From: a virus
Reading direction: 5' to 3' (one strand)
DNA: 45,900 bases
Virus record (IMG/VR): IMGVR_UViG_3300021960_000139
Coordinates: 1-45,900 of that record
Below, piece after piece: positions 30,316 to 39,788 of this stretch. The notes below the pieces were generated by a model. The model was not told where the DNA came from, did not search any database, and was given only the letters and a program-made list of their open reading frames with translations. Each line of letters starts with the position of its first letter. The first letter of the stretch is position 1. Made by a program: the position numbers and the translations under genes.

Positions 30316-31758
30316 ATGAATTCAGAAAAAATCCCAACGGAATTATTAAAATATGAATTAAGGAAAATGCAAATAAAAGTGGCAGAGGAGTCCCGTTCCT
30401 CCTTCCTAACTTTTGTAAGAAAAGTTTGGCCAGAGTTTGTTGCAGGTTCCCATCACAAAATTATTGCACAAAAATTTGAAGACATTTCACGTGGAAAGAT
30501 AAAACGATTAATTGTTAATATGCCACCGAGACATACAAAATCTGAGTTTGCTTCCAATTTATTTCCTGCATGGATGTTAGGGCAAAAACCTAAATTAAAA
30601 ATTATACAAACTACACACACAGCAGAGCTATCATATAACTTTGGTAGAAAGGTTAGAAACTTATTTGATCAACAGGAATTTAAAGATGTTTTTCCAAATA
30701 GTGCTTTATCTCAGGATTCTAAAGCATCTGGTAGATTTAACACTAAAGTAGGTGGAGAATACTTTGCAGCAGGGGTCGGTGGTGCGATAACAGGGCGTGG
30801 TGCTGATTTATTAATTATTGATGACCCACATTCCGAGCAAGATGCTCTCTCACAAACAGCCATGGACAACGCCTATGAATGGTACACATCTGGACCTAGA
30901 CAGCGTTTGCAACCAGGCGGAGCCATAGTTATAGTTATGACCCGTTGGTCTACAAAGGATCTTACAGGTAAATTATTAAACGCACAAACTAACGAAAATG
31001 CCGATCAGTGGGAGGTGGTCGAGTTTCCTGCTGTTTTGAATGACAAACCGTTATGGCCACAGTTTTGGAAGATAGAGGAATTAAATGGTGTAAAAGCATC
31101 GCTGTCCGAACAAAAATGGCAAGCACAATGGCAACAACAACCAACATCTGAAGAAGGTTCGATTATTAAACGTGAGTGGTGGAAAATGTGGCCAAAAGAT
31201 GACATCCCTCCTTTGATGCATGTTATACAAAGTTATGATACCGCATTCAGTAAAAGAGAGACAGCAGACTTTAGTGCCATAACGACGTGGGGTGTATTTA
31301 AACCCGTGGAACACGGCCCACCGCACATTATACTTTTAAAATCTAGAAAAGGCCGATGGGACTTTCCTGAGTTGAAAGAAGTTGCGTTAGAAGAATATAA
31401 ATACTGGGAACCCGAAACAATCTTGATCGAAGCGAAAGCAACTGGTATGCCCTTAACACAGGAGCTACGTCAAGTAGGAATTCCTGTAGTAACTTATACG
31501 CCTAGTAAGGGCAATGATAAGCATGTACGTGTAAACTCCGTAGCTCCCCTTTTTGAAGCGGGACAAGTATGGGCTCCTGACGAACGTTGGGCAGAAGAAG
31601 TTATTGAAGAATGTGCCGCTTTCCCTTATGGTGAGCATGACGATTTAGTCGATTCAACAACACAAGCGTTGTTGCGATTTAGACAGGGTAACTTTATCAG
31701 TCTAGAGTCTGATTATGTGGATGAACCACGATACATTGAACCGAGAGAGTATTATTAA
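30316..31758 (+). CDS. terL: Terminase large subunit
   Basis: A 480-residue packaging motor. The ATPase has a variant Walker A MPPRHTKSE (69-77), Walker B LLIIDDPH (165-172) and the coupling segment IVIVMTRWS (about 204-212). The RNase H-like nuclease has SYDTA (306-310), ILIEAKATG (369-377) and HDDLVD (441-446), supplying the acidic metal ligands. It pumps DNA into the prohead through the portal encoded at 35468. There is no Shine-Dalgarno before ATG 30316, and the promoter is almost on top of it. Its stop overlaps the next ATG. Confidence 0.9.
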   Translation: MNSEKIPTELLKYELRKMQIKVAEESRSSFLTFVRKVWPEFVAGSHHKIIAQKFEDISRGKIKRLIVNMPPRHTKSEFASNLFPAWMLGQKPKLKIIQTTHTAELSYNFGRKVRNLFDQQEFKDVFPNSALSQDSKASGRFNTKVGGEYFAAGVGGAITGRGADLLIIDDPHSEQDALSQTAMDNAYEWYTSGPRQRLQPGGAIVIVMTRWSTKDLTGKLLNAQTNENADQWEVVEFPAVLNDKPLWPQFWKIEELNGVKASLSEQKWQAQWQQQPTSEEGSIIKREWWKMWPKDDIPPLMHVIQSYDTAFSKRETADFSAITTWGVFKPVEHGPPHIILLKSRKGRWDFPELKEVALEEYKYWEPETILIEAKATGMPLTQELRQVGIPVVTYTPSKGNDKHVRVNSVAPLFEAGQVWAPDERWAEEVIEECAAFPYGEHDDLVDSTTQALLRFRQGNFISLESDYVDEPRYIEPREYY

Positions 31759-34700
31759 TGGATCAATACGAAGATATAGATATTTTTGAAATTGACGAGG
31801 CATTACCACCATCAAAAGATGTAGTGGATATGGATTCAGGTTTTGAAAAATTAGGCGAATTTATGACAACGCCAGGAACTAATTATCCTAAATTTCTTAG
31901 CCCTATGTACAGAGCCATAGCTCAAGGAACCGATAAAGTGTATGATTTTAGTGAACGACTCAAGGAACTCGGCCCACTGACCAGACAGATGTTACCAGGT
32001 GGTAACATTATGTATATGATTGGTCAGTATGGTATTGGAGAAAATATTCCAAAAACTTTTGCAAAAGCGGAATTAGGTGAGCCTATTACACCCCTTGATG
32101 GGTTAGAAGCTTCTCTTTTAGCTTTGGATTTAGGTGGTGTGTATGCAGGTGGAAAAGTATTAGCTAAAGGAGCATATAATAATATTATAAAAATGTTATC
32201 GAAAAAAGGTGTGTCAGAAGAAGCTGCCGCTAGTCTTGCAACAAAAGCAGTTGTATCAGATCCTAAACTAATTGATGAGTATGCAGGTGCAAAAGATATT
32301 GAAGAGTTGTCTGATGAAGCGAAAGACAAACTTGGTGTAGGAGCTATAGTTTCTCCTGATACAAAAAATAATAAATTTTTTGGATCTTATTATTTAGATC
32401 AAGATATTGATTACACCTCTCCTCCGAAAGATCCAATGGGAGAAAAAATAAAACCTACATCTATTGCAATTAATGATGCCATGGCATCAAATCCAGGTGG
32501 CTTATCTACAGCAAAAGAATTACTAGAAGAGTTAGGAACTGATCCTGATACCGTTTCTATTAATGCTGCTCAAAAAGGAGATCGACGTGCTGCTGATATA
32601 GCAGGAGCTGGAAAAATAAAAACAATAAAAAATATTCGTCATGACGGAAATGCTAGCTTGTATAAAAAAGCGACACAAAGAAAAACTGATTCTGAAATGG
32701 AAAGATTAGCAAGTAATCCTGTTATTAAAAAAATATTTGAAAAAGAAAAATTAATTAAATCACATGCTTTAGAACAAAGTGCTGTTAAAGTTTTACCTGG
32801 AAAATTTAATACACCAAGAGATTTTTCTATTTATGAAATGATACCTCAAGACTTAATGGCTACAGTAAAATTAGGTAGATTAGAAGATATGGATCCTACT
32901 AAACCACAAGTTTTTTCTACTCAGGACAGAAACATGAAACATAAAGCTATTGGTGCAGCAATTGTAAGTAATTTAATAGATAAGTATAAAGTATTGGGAT
33001 ATGAATTTAAACCGAATAAAAAAAATTTAGGAGGAGCATGGACTTTTAATGAAGAATTAATATTACCTTTACCAGAGAAAAAGAAAACATTAGAGTCTAT
33101 AAATAAAAATATATCAACATTAGAAAAGCAATTAAAAGAATTAAAATTAGAAACAATGTTTTATGATCCTACAAAAGACAGATTGGTATTTTTTGGTAAA
33201 GGGCCTGAAAGTTTAACTGATTTAAAAAAAGACGTTAAAAAAAGAGGTTTTGCTTACGGCGGAGAGGTAACCGAGGACCTCGATATCTTTGAAACGCCAG
33301 AAGATTCTTTACCCGAAGGATCATATGAAACAGCAAATCTTATGTTACCTCTCTTTAAAGCTTTTGGTAAAGCACCTGTTAATGAGGTTGCACCAATACC
33401 AACACCAAAAGAAAAATTATCAAATCCAACAAAGAAACAATCGCAAAGTTTAGAAACAGAAAAAGCTAAAAGAGCAGAGGAAGATATATTTGATCCTACA
33501 CCTAATGAACAAGTAGAATTAGATCCAACAATGCCTGTTGAGGTTACACCATTAACAAACCAACCAATGACGTCTGTGTTTTATTCAGACATAGAACGTG
33601 CAATGACGAATGCTCCAGAAGAGTTTGCAAACAAACAAGAGGTTCTTGATTTCTTAAACAAAAACAGAATTAAAAAATCCGAGGTCGACGATTATCGTAT
33701 CGCGGCCCTTCTTAAATTATATGATGATGCTTCTCCTATACCTAAAACAGAAATTCTTTCACAAGTTAGATCAGCACCAATCAGTGGTATGCGAGTACAC
33801 GCAACAGGCTCGGGGTCCGAGATCATTAATCCAAATGGCGAGAAAAGCACACGTTATTCAGGATACTTTGAACCTGGTTCTATACCAGATACACAACGTG
33901 AGAGAGTTTTATATATTAACAGAGATAAATTACCAGGTGACACAGGCAATTATCCGCAGTCCATGTTTGGTGGAGAACGAATACAGCGTCATGAATTCGG
34001 TATACCAAATGAAGAAGATACTTACATTGTCGGTTGGACGCGGCTCTCGGACCGTTATGGATTTGTGCCACCAAAGGTAGAAGGACCACAAACAAAAATA
34101 AATGTAAGTAAACTCACAAAAGAAAAAACAAAAAATGACCGAAGTTTGCAAGGTTTATATGCGGAGGCAAAAAGTAAATTAGAACGATTAGCTAATCAAC
34201 GAGGAATGAGTCAAAATGACATTAATGATTTATTGATTGATTTTGGTTCTGATACTCCCAAACTATCTGTCATAGCAAAATATGCTGACCAATTAGATGA
34301 GATAAGCCCAGGTTTGGTGAATCAAATGGATGAGCTCGTTGTTAAAAATAACGCGTTACAAGAACAGATAACCAAAGCATCGGGCGTTGATCCGAGCGGC
34401 GTGGTTCGTGTAACATTTGCCGATGAGATACAATCCGATTTATTACAAGCAGCGGCAGGGCGTAAACAACAACTGGCCGCGGCCCTTAAAAAAATACAAG
34501 AAGAAGGGGCAGCAAATACAAATTTAGAAGGATTAAACCGCGTAGCGCAGGCAACAATAGATTTCTATGAAAAAAATAAATCCGTCTTTAGGCCGCTGAC
34601 GAAAACAGAGGGTGAAGTAAACGTTATAGCAGAACGTATTAATAAACTAGAAACGGAGGTGGATGATATTGTCAATAACTACATTGCAACAAGAGAAATA

Positions 34701-35465
34701 GATCAACCAGAAATAGATCGTTTAGCAGGATTGTTGAATGATAATATTAATACCATGTTAGATGAAGTATTATCCGTTGACTCTAATACAATGGCAGGAC
34801 TCTTTCCTGATTTACCATTTAAGAATAGAGACGAGTGGGCAGATGCGTTAATTAAAAAAGATCTCTACGAACTAGCATACAGAAAGTTTGTCTTAAAAGA
34901 TCCTGATGCGTCATCGTATTATGCGGTGTCACCATCAAAATATGTCAGTAACCGATATAATTTTAAAGGAGATGCTTCGACACCAGCAGCCGATAGAGCA
35001 GCTGATAAACAACGACGCTTTGATGCTTTTAAACGAAATGGTCAATTTATAGATTCACAATACAAAGGTATTGGTATGGACGAGTTTTATGGGGGCCCTA
35101 ATGCTGTTGATGAAAGCGGAAAACACTATACCTCGACGCTAGAAAAGATTTTGAAGAAACAAGCACAAAGTAATAATTCAGAAATTATTACCATGCCTGT
35201 ACAATTAAAAAGTGGAAAAGGAGCAACCCAATATCGTGTCACTGATCAAAATGGTAATATGGTAGCAACATTAACCAATGAAGATCAAGCAAGAGAACTA
35301 CTTGTATCAAATCCAAATTACAGAATTCAGCCTATTTCCATACCCAACAAAAAAGACATGGAGCCAGTTTTTGCTATTAAAATTACTCCTGAGATGTTAG
35401 AACCATATAAAACACACAAAGCGCAAGGTGGACTTGTCGAGCATATTGATATATTTGAGGTATAA
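31758..35465 (+). CDS. Giant multi-domain protein, polyvalent-like, perhaps a fusion (1235 aa)
   Basis: Placed between large terminase and portal. A DIFE motif occurs three times: EDIDIFE (5-11), EDLDIFE (about 506-512, after FAYGGEV) and EHIDIFE at the very end after KAQGGLV. The middle copy looks like the end of one protein and the start of another, so the gene may be a fusion or duplication. The second half has VTFADEIQSDLLQ (about 885-897). It ends with FAIKITPEMLEPY, and MDEFYGGPN lies before that. EIQSD and ITPEM pairs are features I recall from large polyvalent proteins that phages inject to modify the host. It may thus be packaged and ejected. No catalytic site is proven. Confidence 0.5.
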   Translation: MDQYEDIDIFEIDEALPPSKDVVDMDSGFEKLGEFMTTPGTNYPKFLSPMYRAIAQGTDKVYDFSERLKELGPLTRQMLPGGNIMYMIGQYGIGENIPKTFAKAELGEPITPLDGLEASLLALDLGGVYAGGKVLAKGAYNNIIKMLSKKGVSEEAAASLATKAVVSDPKLIDEYAGAKDIEELSDEAKDKLGVGAIVSPDTKNNKFFGSYYLDQDIDYTSPPKDPMGEKIKPTSIAINDAMASNPGGLSTAKELLEELGTDPDTVSINAAQKGDRRAADIAGAGKIKTIKNIRHDGNASLYKKATQRKTDSEMERLASNPVIKKIFEKEKLIKSHALEQSAVKVLPGKFNTPRDFSIYEMIPQDLMATVKLGRLEDMDPTKPQVFSTQDRNMKHKAIGAAIVSNLIDKYKVLGYEFKPNKKNLGGAWTFNEELILPLPEKKKTLESINKNISTLEKQLKELKLETMFYDPTKDRLVFFGKGPESLTDLKKDVKKRGFAYGGEVTEDLDIFETPEDSLPEGSYETANLMLPLFKAFGKAPVNEVAPIPTPKEKLSNPTKKQSQSLETEKAKRAEEDIFDPTPNEQVELDPTMPVEVTPLTNQPMTSVFYSDIERAMTNAPEEFANKQEVLDFLNKNRIKKSEVDDYRIAALLKLYDDASPIPKTEILSQVRSAPISGMRVHATGSGSEIINPNGEKSTRYSGYFEPGSIPDTQRERVLYINRDKLPGDTGNYPQSMFGGERIQRHEFGIPNEEDTYIVGWTRLSDRYGFVPPKVEGPQTKINVSKLTKEKTKNDRSLQGLYAEAKSKLERLANQRGMSQNDINDLLIDFGSDTPKLSVIAKYADQLDEISPGLVNQMDELVVKNNALQEQITKASGVDPSGVVRVTFADEIQSDLLQAAAGRKQQLAAALKKIQEEGAANTNLEGLNRVAQATIDFYEKNKSVFRPLTKTEGEVNVIAERINKLETEVDDIVNNYIATREIDQPEIDRLAGLLNDNINTMLDEVLSVDSNTMAGLFPDLPFKNRDEWADALIKKDLYELAYRKFVLKDPDASSYYAVSPSKYVSNRYNFKGDASTPAADRAADKQRRFDAFKRNGQFIDSQYKGIGMDEFYGGPNAVDESGKHYTSTLEKILKKQAQSNNSEIITMPVQLKSGKGATQYRVTDQNGNMVATLTNEDQARELLVSNPNYRIQPISIPNKKDMEPVFAIKITPEMLEPYKTHKAQGGLVEHIDIFEV

Positions 35466-35467
35466 GA

Positions 35468-37852
35468 ATGGCCGTAGATAGAAGAATTACAGGGGAACCA
35501 ACAGAATTAGAAGCAGAATCTGTTACTATTGAAACACCTGAAGATCAACTAACAGTTGAAAACATTGAAATGACAGAAGATGGTGGAGCGTTAATTAATC
35601 CAATTGATGAACAGATGGAGGTAGAATTTGATTCTAACTTAGCCGAATATATTGATGAAAAAGATTTGCAAAATATTTCATCTGATTTGATTGGTGAATA
35701 TAAAGAAGATAGTTCCTCTCGAGAAGAGTGGTATGATGCTTACGCAAAAGGATTAAAACTACTTGGATTTAAATATGAAGATAGATCACAACCTTTTCAA
35801 GGAGCAAGCGGTGTAACGCATCCTTTATTATCAGAGACTGTTACACAGTTTCAAGCGCAAGCCTATAAAGAATTATTACCTGCTAATGGCCCTGTAAGAA
35901 CACAACTTATTGGCAAAGCAGATCCTCAAAAAGAACAACAAGCACAGCGCGTGCAGGACTTCATGAATTATCAAATCATGCATGTTATGGAAGATTTTGA
36001 TCCTGACTTGGATCAAATGTTATTTTACTTACCTTTATCAGGATCTAGTTTTAAAAAGGTATACTATGATTCTACAATGGGAAGAGCTGTATCAAAGTTT
36101 ATTCCAAGTGAAGAATTAATTGTCCCTTACACAGCAACTGATTTAGCGACAGCGGAACGTGTTACACATGTTTTAAAAAGAACAGAAAATGACATTCGTA
36201 AACTACAAGTAACAGGTTTTTATCGTGATGTAGACTTAGAGGAATATACCGATTCTGATACAAGCAGTATTCAAACTGAAGTTAACAGAATGGATGGTGT
36301 AAGGGAAACAGGTAGTGGTTATAAAAATGATCAATATACTTTACTAGAAATACACTGTGATTTAGATTTACCAGGTTTTGAAGATCCTGATGGAATTAAA
36401 CTTCCTTATATTGTTACTATTGATGAAGGCTCTGGCAATATTTTATCGGTGTACAGAAACTATGATGAAAAAGATTCTTTAAAAAAGAAAAAACAATATT
36501 TTGTTCATTATAAATTTCTACCTGGTTTAGGTTTTTATGGTTATGGGTTAATTCATATGCTTGGTGGTTTATCAAGAACAGCAACAGCAGCTCTTCGACA
36601 ACTACTTGATGCAGGCACGTTAGCAAATTTACCAGCAGGCTTTAAGGCTAGAGGTTTACGTATTGCTGATGATGATTCTCCAATACAACCTGGTGAGTTT
36701 AGAGATGTAGACGCACCAAGTGGTGACTTGCGTGCAGGACTAATGCCTTTACCTTACAAAGGGGCTGATCAAACTTTATTTCAATTACTAGGATTTGTTG
36801 TACAAGCAGGGCAACGTTTTGCTTCTATTGCTGATCAAAAAATTGGAGATAGTGTAGCAGCAAATGCACCTGTAGGAACAACAATGGCTTTGATCGAAAG
36901 AGGATCAAGAGTTATGAGTGCAATACATAAAAGATTACATTATGCACAAAAAACAGAATTTAATTTACTTGCAAAAGTATTTAGAGATTTTTTACCTCCT
37001 CAGTATCCGTACACACTAAATGATAACGCTGTACCAAGTATCAAAACATCTGATTTTGATGAACGTGTTGATATTATGCCTGTGTCTGATCCGAACATAT
37101 TTTCTATGTCTCAACGTGTTACGTTGGCACAAACACAATTACAAATGGCACAATCAGATCCTAAGTCTCATAACCTATATGAAGCCTATAAAAGAATGTA
37201 TCAATCACTTGGTGTAAAAGATATAGACGCTATTCTTCCTCCACCAAAACCACCAGCACCAAAAGATCCTGGTTTAGAGAATGGTGATTCATTACTTGGA
37301 CAAAAATTACTTGCATTTAGACAACAAGATCATCAAGCACACATTGATGCTCACAGAACATTTATGTCTTCTATGTTGGTACGCTCAAATCCTCAAGCAA
37401 CCATTTTATTACAAGCACATGTCATGGAACATGTTTCTTTATTAGCAAGAGAACAAATAGAGGCAGAAAATGCTCCTCTTATTGAACAAGAAGCAAGAAA
37501 ATTTGGCGGACAACTACCACCAGATCTACAAGCACAGTTCCAAGAAGAAGTTGAACGTCAAGTTGCGACTAAAGTTACAGAATATATTGAAGAAATGTTC
37601 GTTGAAGAGCAAGAAGCAATGGCAGGACAGGGTTCAGACCCACTTGTTGAGCTAAAACAGCAAGAATTACAGCTAAAATCACAAGATATTCAAAGAAAAG
37701 CACAAAATGATCAACAAAAACTTGATTTAGAGGGTGCAAAACTTAACCAAAGTGCAAAAATAGCACAAGATAAGATAGATTCTAACGAAGATATTGCACA
37801 ATTACGTGCGAATGTTAATTTAGAAAAACAAAATGACAAGCGCAACAGTTAA
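35468..37852 (+). CDS. P22-like portal protein
   Basis: A 794-residue protein. EEWYDAYAKGLKLLGFKYED, then FQGASGVTHPLLSETVTQFQ, LPLSGSSFKKVYYD and FHYKFLPGLGFYGYGLIHM-like core (actual VHYKFLPGLGFYGYGL) match the P22-type portal family. The C-terminal 150 residues form a Gln/Glu-rich barrel-type coiled coil (QQELQLKSQDIQRKAQNDQQ). It forms the dodecameric ring for DNA entry and tail attachment. It starts 2 bp after the preceding stop and overlaps the next gene by 20 bp. The acidic 60-residue N-terminus is longer than usual. Confidence 0.85.
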   Translation: MAVDRRITGEPTELEAESVTIETPEDQLTVENIEMTEDGGALINPIDEQMEVEFDSNLAEYIDEKDLQNISSDLIGEYKEDSSSREEWYDAYAKGLKLLGFKYEDRSQPFQGASGVTHPLLSETVTQFQAQAYKELLPANGPVRTQLIGKADPQKEQQAQRVQDFMNYQIMHVMEDFDPDLDQMLFYLPLSGSSFKKVYYDSTMGRAVSKFIPSEELIVPYTATDLATAERVTHVLKRTENDIRKLQVTGFYRDVDLEEYTDSDTSSIQTEVNRMDGVRETGSGYKNDQYTLLEIHCDLDLPGFEDPDGIKLPYIVTIDEGSGNILSVYRNYDEKDSLKKKKQYFVHYKFLPGLGFYGYGLIHMLGGLSRTATAALRQLLDAGTLANLPAGFKARGLRIADDDSPIQPGEFRDVDAPSGDLRAGLMPLPYKGADQTLFQLLGFVVQAGQRFASIADQKIGDSVAANAPVGTTMALIERGSRVMSAIHKRLHYAQKTEFNLLAKVFRDFLPPQYPYTLNDNAVPSIKTSDFDERVDIMPVSDPNIFSMSQRVTLAQTQLQMAQSDPKSHNLYEAYKRMYQSLGVKDIDAILPPPKPPAPKDPGLENGDSLLGQKLLAFRQQDHQAHIDAHRTFMSSMLVRSNPQATILLQAHVMEHVSLLAREQIEAENAPLIEQEARKFGGQLPPDLQAQFQEEVERQVATKVTEYIEEMFVEEQEAMAGQGSDPLVELKQQELQLKSQDIQRKAQNDQQKLDLEGAKLNQSAKIAQDKIDSNEDIAQLRANVNLEKQNDKRNS

Positions 37853-38054
37853 ATTACAGGAATATTTTACTGAGTTAATGACTTTTGCTGATACAGGTGT
37901 AACAAGTCAAGAAGATCAGATACTTTTAGCGGGTGCAATGATGGGTGTAGCTAAAATGTTGTATCACAACAACCTTACCGAGCAAGAGTATGATAATATT
38001 TTAAATCATAATGCAAGAGACTTGCTAAATCTTTTAAAACCAACTATACATTAA
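37833..38054 (+). CDS. Small helical hypothetical protein (73 aa)
   Basis: ATG 37833 is inside the portal 3' end. The product is helical (LQEYFTELMTFADTGVTSQE, ILLAGAMMGVAKMLY), with no known motif. Small helical genes at this position often encode head-completion or portal-associated proteins; this is inference. Confidence 0.5.
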   Translation: MTSATVKLQEYFTELMTFADTGVTSQEDQILLAGAMMGVAKMLYHNNLTEQEYDNILNHNARDLLNLLKPTIH

Positions 38055-38058
38055 GAAA

Positions 38059-38178
38059 ATGAAAAAGAAAAAAAAGTTTCCTGATTTAAGTGGTGACGGT
38101 AAAGTTACCAAAAAAGATATTTTAATGGCTAGAGGGGTTATTAAAAAGAAAAAAGGCAAAAAAAAGGCAAAAAAATGA
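38059..38178 (+). CDS. Basic mini-protein with one EF-hand-like loop (39 aa)
   Basis: The product is MKKKKKFPDLSGDGKVTKKD, then ILMARGVI and a Lys-rich tail. DLSGDGKVTKKD fits the calcium-binding loop pattern D-x-S-x-D-G-x-V-x-x-x-D seen in EF-hands and dockerins. A single loop between two poly-Lys arms is unusual and could bridge calcium, protein and DNA. ATGA overlap with the next gene. Confidence 0.55.
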   Translation: MKKKKKFPDLSGDGKVTKKDILMARGVIKKKKGKKKAKK

Positions 38179-38360
38179 AATTTAAAAATGCAAAAATGAC
38201 TACTGTCTCTGCAAAAAACCCTTTTCCAACAATGAAAGTTGGATCAGATGCAGCAATGACTTTTCCCTCTTTTGTTGTGAAAAACAACAAAGGTTCGGGC
38301 CCAAAAGGTCAGACAAGTAATGCGCAGATTAAAAAAGTAGCTTTTAAAGGCGTAAAATAG
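38175..38360 (+). CDS. Small basic hypothetical protein (61 aa)
   Basis: Coupled to the preceding mini-protein by ATGA. The product (MKFKNAKMTTVSAKNPFPTM, then a basic end SNAQIKKVAFKGVK) has low hydrophobic content. It may be a minor head component. It ends just before a TATAAT at 38361-38366 that could begin lysis-cassette transcription, although no good -35 is visible. Confidence 0.45.
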   Translation: MKFKNAKMTTVSAKNPFPTMKVGSDAAMTFPSFVVKNNKGSGPKGQTSNAQIKKVAFKGVK

Positions 38361-38390
38361 TATAATCCCGACTTTAACAAAGGAGGTTCT

Positions 38391-38525
38391 ATGAACTTAC
38401 TAAAAGATCTATGGTCACACATTAAAGAATGGAGTGACTGGCAGATGAAAGATTGGATCAAGGCCGCTATTGTAGCGATCGTTGTTATCTGGGTAATTAG
38501 CTGGATGACAGGCGGAGCAGCATAG
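38391..38525 (+). CDS. Small membrane protein of the lysis cassette (44 aa)
   Basis: A perfect AGGAGG lies 5 bp before ATG 38391. The N-terminal half is amphipathic and Trp-rich (WSHIKEWSDWQMKDWIK). Residues about 22-40 (KAAIVAIVVIWVISWMTGG) form one membrane helix. Directly upstream of the holin gene (stop and start overlap), it probably is a holin partner or antiholin. Confidence 0.6.
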   Translation: MNLLKDLWSHIKEWSDWQMKDWIKAAIVAIVVIWVISWMTGGAA

Positions 38526-38935
38526 TGCTACAAGCTCTCGGAGGACTATTAGGCGGTAAAGGCGGAGCCTTAAAAACTATCGCAAAAGTTGTCGACGAGA
38601 TTCATACATCAGAGGAAGAAAAATTAGATAAAAAAATATTGATGCAACGCATTCAACAAAAGCTTGCAGAAAAGCAATTAGATGTTAATGCAAAGGAAGC
38701 CACCCATCGTAGCGTATTCGTTGCTGGGTGGCGACCAGCGATTGGCTGGTGCGGAGCACTGGCGCTATTCTTCGCTTTTATTCTATCTCCCTGTATTGAA
38801 TGGTATGCAAAATTTTCAGGTATAGATATTGTACCACCTGCCATAGAAACTGGGCCCCTTCTAGCAATTGTCACTTCAATGCTCGGCGTATCGGGTCTCC
38901 GCACTTTCGAAAAGGCACGGGGATTAACTAAGTAA
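38525..38935 (+). CDS. Holin (3-TM type)
   Basis: Start GTG 38525 overlaps the preceding TAG. Residues about 20-65 are a charged helix. WRPAIGWCGALALFFAFILS is the first clear membrane segment, and TGPLLAIVTSMLGVSGLRTF follows before FEKARG. WRPxxGW plus LLxxxxxxLGxxGLRTFEK is the signature of the Holin_3TMs family. It should make inner-membrane holes that release the lysozyme encoded two genes on. Its stop overlaps the next ATG. Confidence 0.8.
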   Translation: MLQALGGLLGGKGGALKTIAKVVDEIHTSEEEKLDKKILMQRIQQKLAEKQLDVNAKEATHRSVFVAGWRPAIGWCGALALFFAFILSPCIEWYAKFSGIDIVPPAIETGPLLAIVTSMLGVSGLRTFEKARGLTK

Positions 38936-39351
38936 TGAGTTGGAATTTTAATGAAATGTTAGACAAGTGTTGGATGACAGCACTTCAACATGAACCAGAG
39001 GCAAAACTCTATCAAGGGTTTGCTACAAAAGAAATGAAATTTGTAAATTCTGTTTTTAGAGGAAAAAATAATACTACTCTTTTAGTAGAGTGTAATGACG
39101 AAGGAGAATCACATTTACATGATGTTGACAGTCCTTATATGGATGATTGTGTTATTCACCCACCTATAAAAATGTCACAAGAAGAGTCACTAAAAATATT
39201 AACAGAACATTTGGTAAATCCAGAGTGGTCAAATGTTGTTCTACGTAAACCTCTTGGACCAGAACCAATTAATACTTCTTATATTTATACATGTGTTACT
39301 GGTTATTGGGCCGTGGATACAGAAACAGGAGCCGTTACTAAATTTTCATGA
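38935..39351 (+). CDS. Hypothetical protein in lysis cassette (138 aa)
   Basis: An acidic, mixed alpha/beta protein (KFVNSVFRGKNNTTLLVECN, YIYTCVTGYWAVDTETGAV) with no signal peptide. It is locked between holin (1-bp overlap) and lysozyme (4-bp overlap). It could modulate lysis, but no motif supports this. Confidence 0.5.
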   Translation: MSWNFNEMLDKCWMTALQHEPEAKLYQGFATKEMKFVNSVFRGKNNTTLLVECNDEGESHLHDVDSPYMDDCVIHPPIKMSQEESLKILTEHLVNPEWSNVVLRKPLGPEPINTSYIYTCVTGYWAVDTETGAVTKFS

Positions 39352-39788
39352 CATACGACGAATTAGCAGGTTCCGTAAAACTATCCGAAGGCTTCAGAGA
39401 TCACGTGTACATAGACACGGAAGGATTTCGCACAATAGGGTGGGGTCATAAAGTAGTACATGAAGATAAGTTTGAAGACGGTAAAACATACACAAAAGAA
39501 GAATTACAAGAAGTATTTGATAAAGATTTACAAAAAGCGATAGGTCAAGCAAGAATGTTGATGGAAGAACATGGTGTAACTGATTTGCCTATTTTAGCAC
39601 AGCATACTATCACCGAAATGGTGTTTCAACTTGGGAAGTCAGGTGTTTCCAAGTTTCGTAAGATGTGGTCAAACCTGCAAAACCGAAATTTTGAAGGCGC
39701 GAGTTTAGAAATGTTAGACTCGAAATGGAATCGTCAAACTCCAAATCGCTGTAAAAAATTATCGGATCAAATGAAATCATGCGCATAG
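39348..39788 (+). CDS. T4-type lysozyme (glycoside hydrolase 24 endolysin)
   Basis: A 146-residue muramidase. LSEGFRDHVYIDTEGFRTIG then WGH places Glu14, Asp23 and Thr29 with the same spacing as T4 lysozyme E11-D20-T26. The C-terminal lobe has TEMVFQLGKSGVSKFRKMW and WNRQTPNRCKKL, close to the T4 family pattern (VFQMGxxGVxxF, W-x-x-QTPNRA). No signal peptide, so release depends on the holin. It cuts peptidoglycan for lysis. Confidence 0.9.
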   Translation: MTYDELAGSVKLSEGFRDHVYIDTEGFRTIGWGHKVVHEDKFEDGKTYTKEELQEVFDKDLQKAIGQARMLMEEHGVTDLPILAQHTITEMVFQLGKSGVSKFRKMWSNLQNRNFEGASLEMLDSKWNRQTPNRCKKLSDQMKSCA

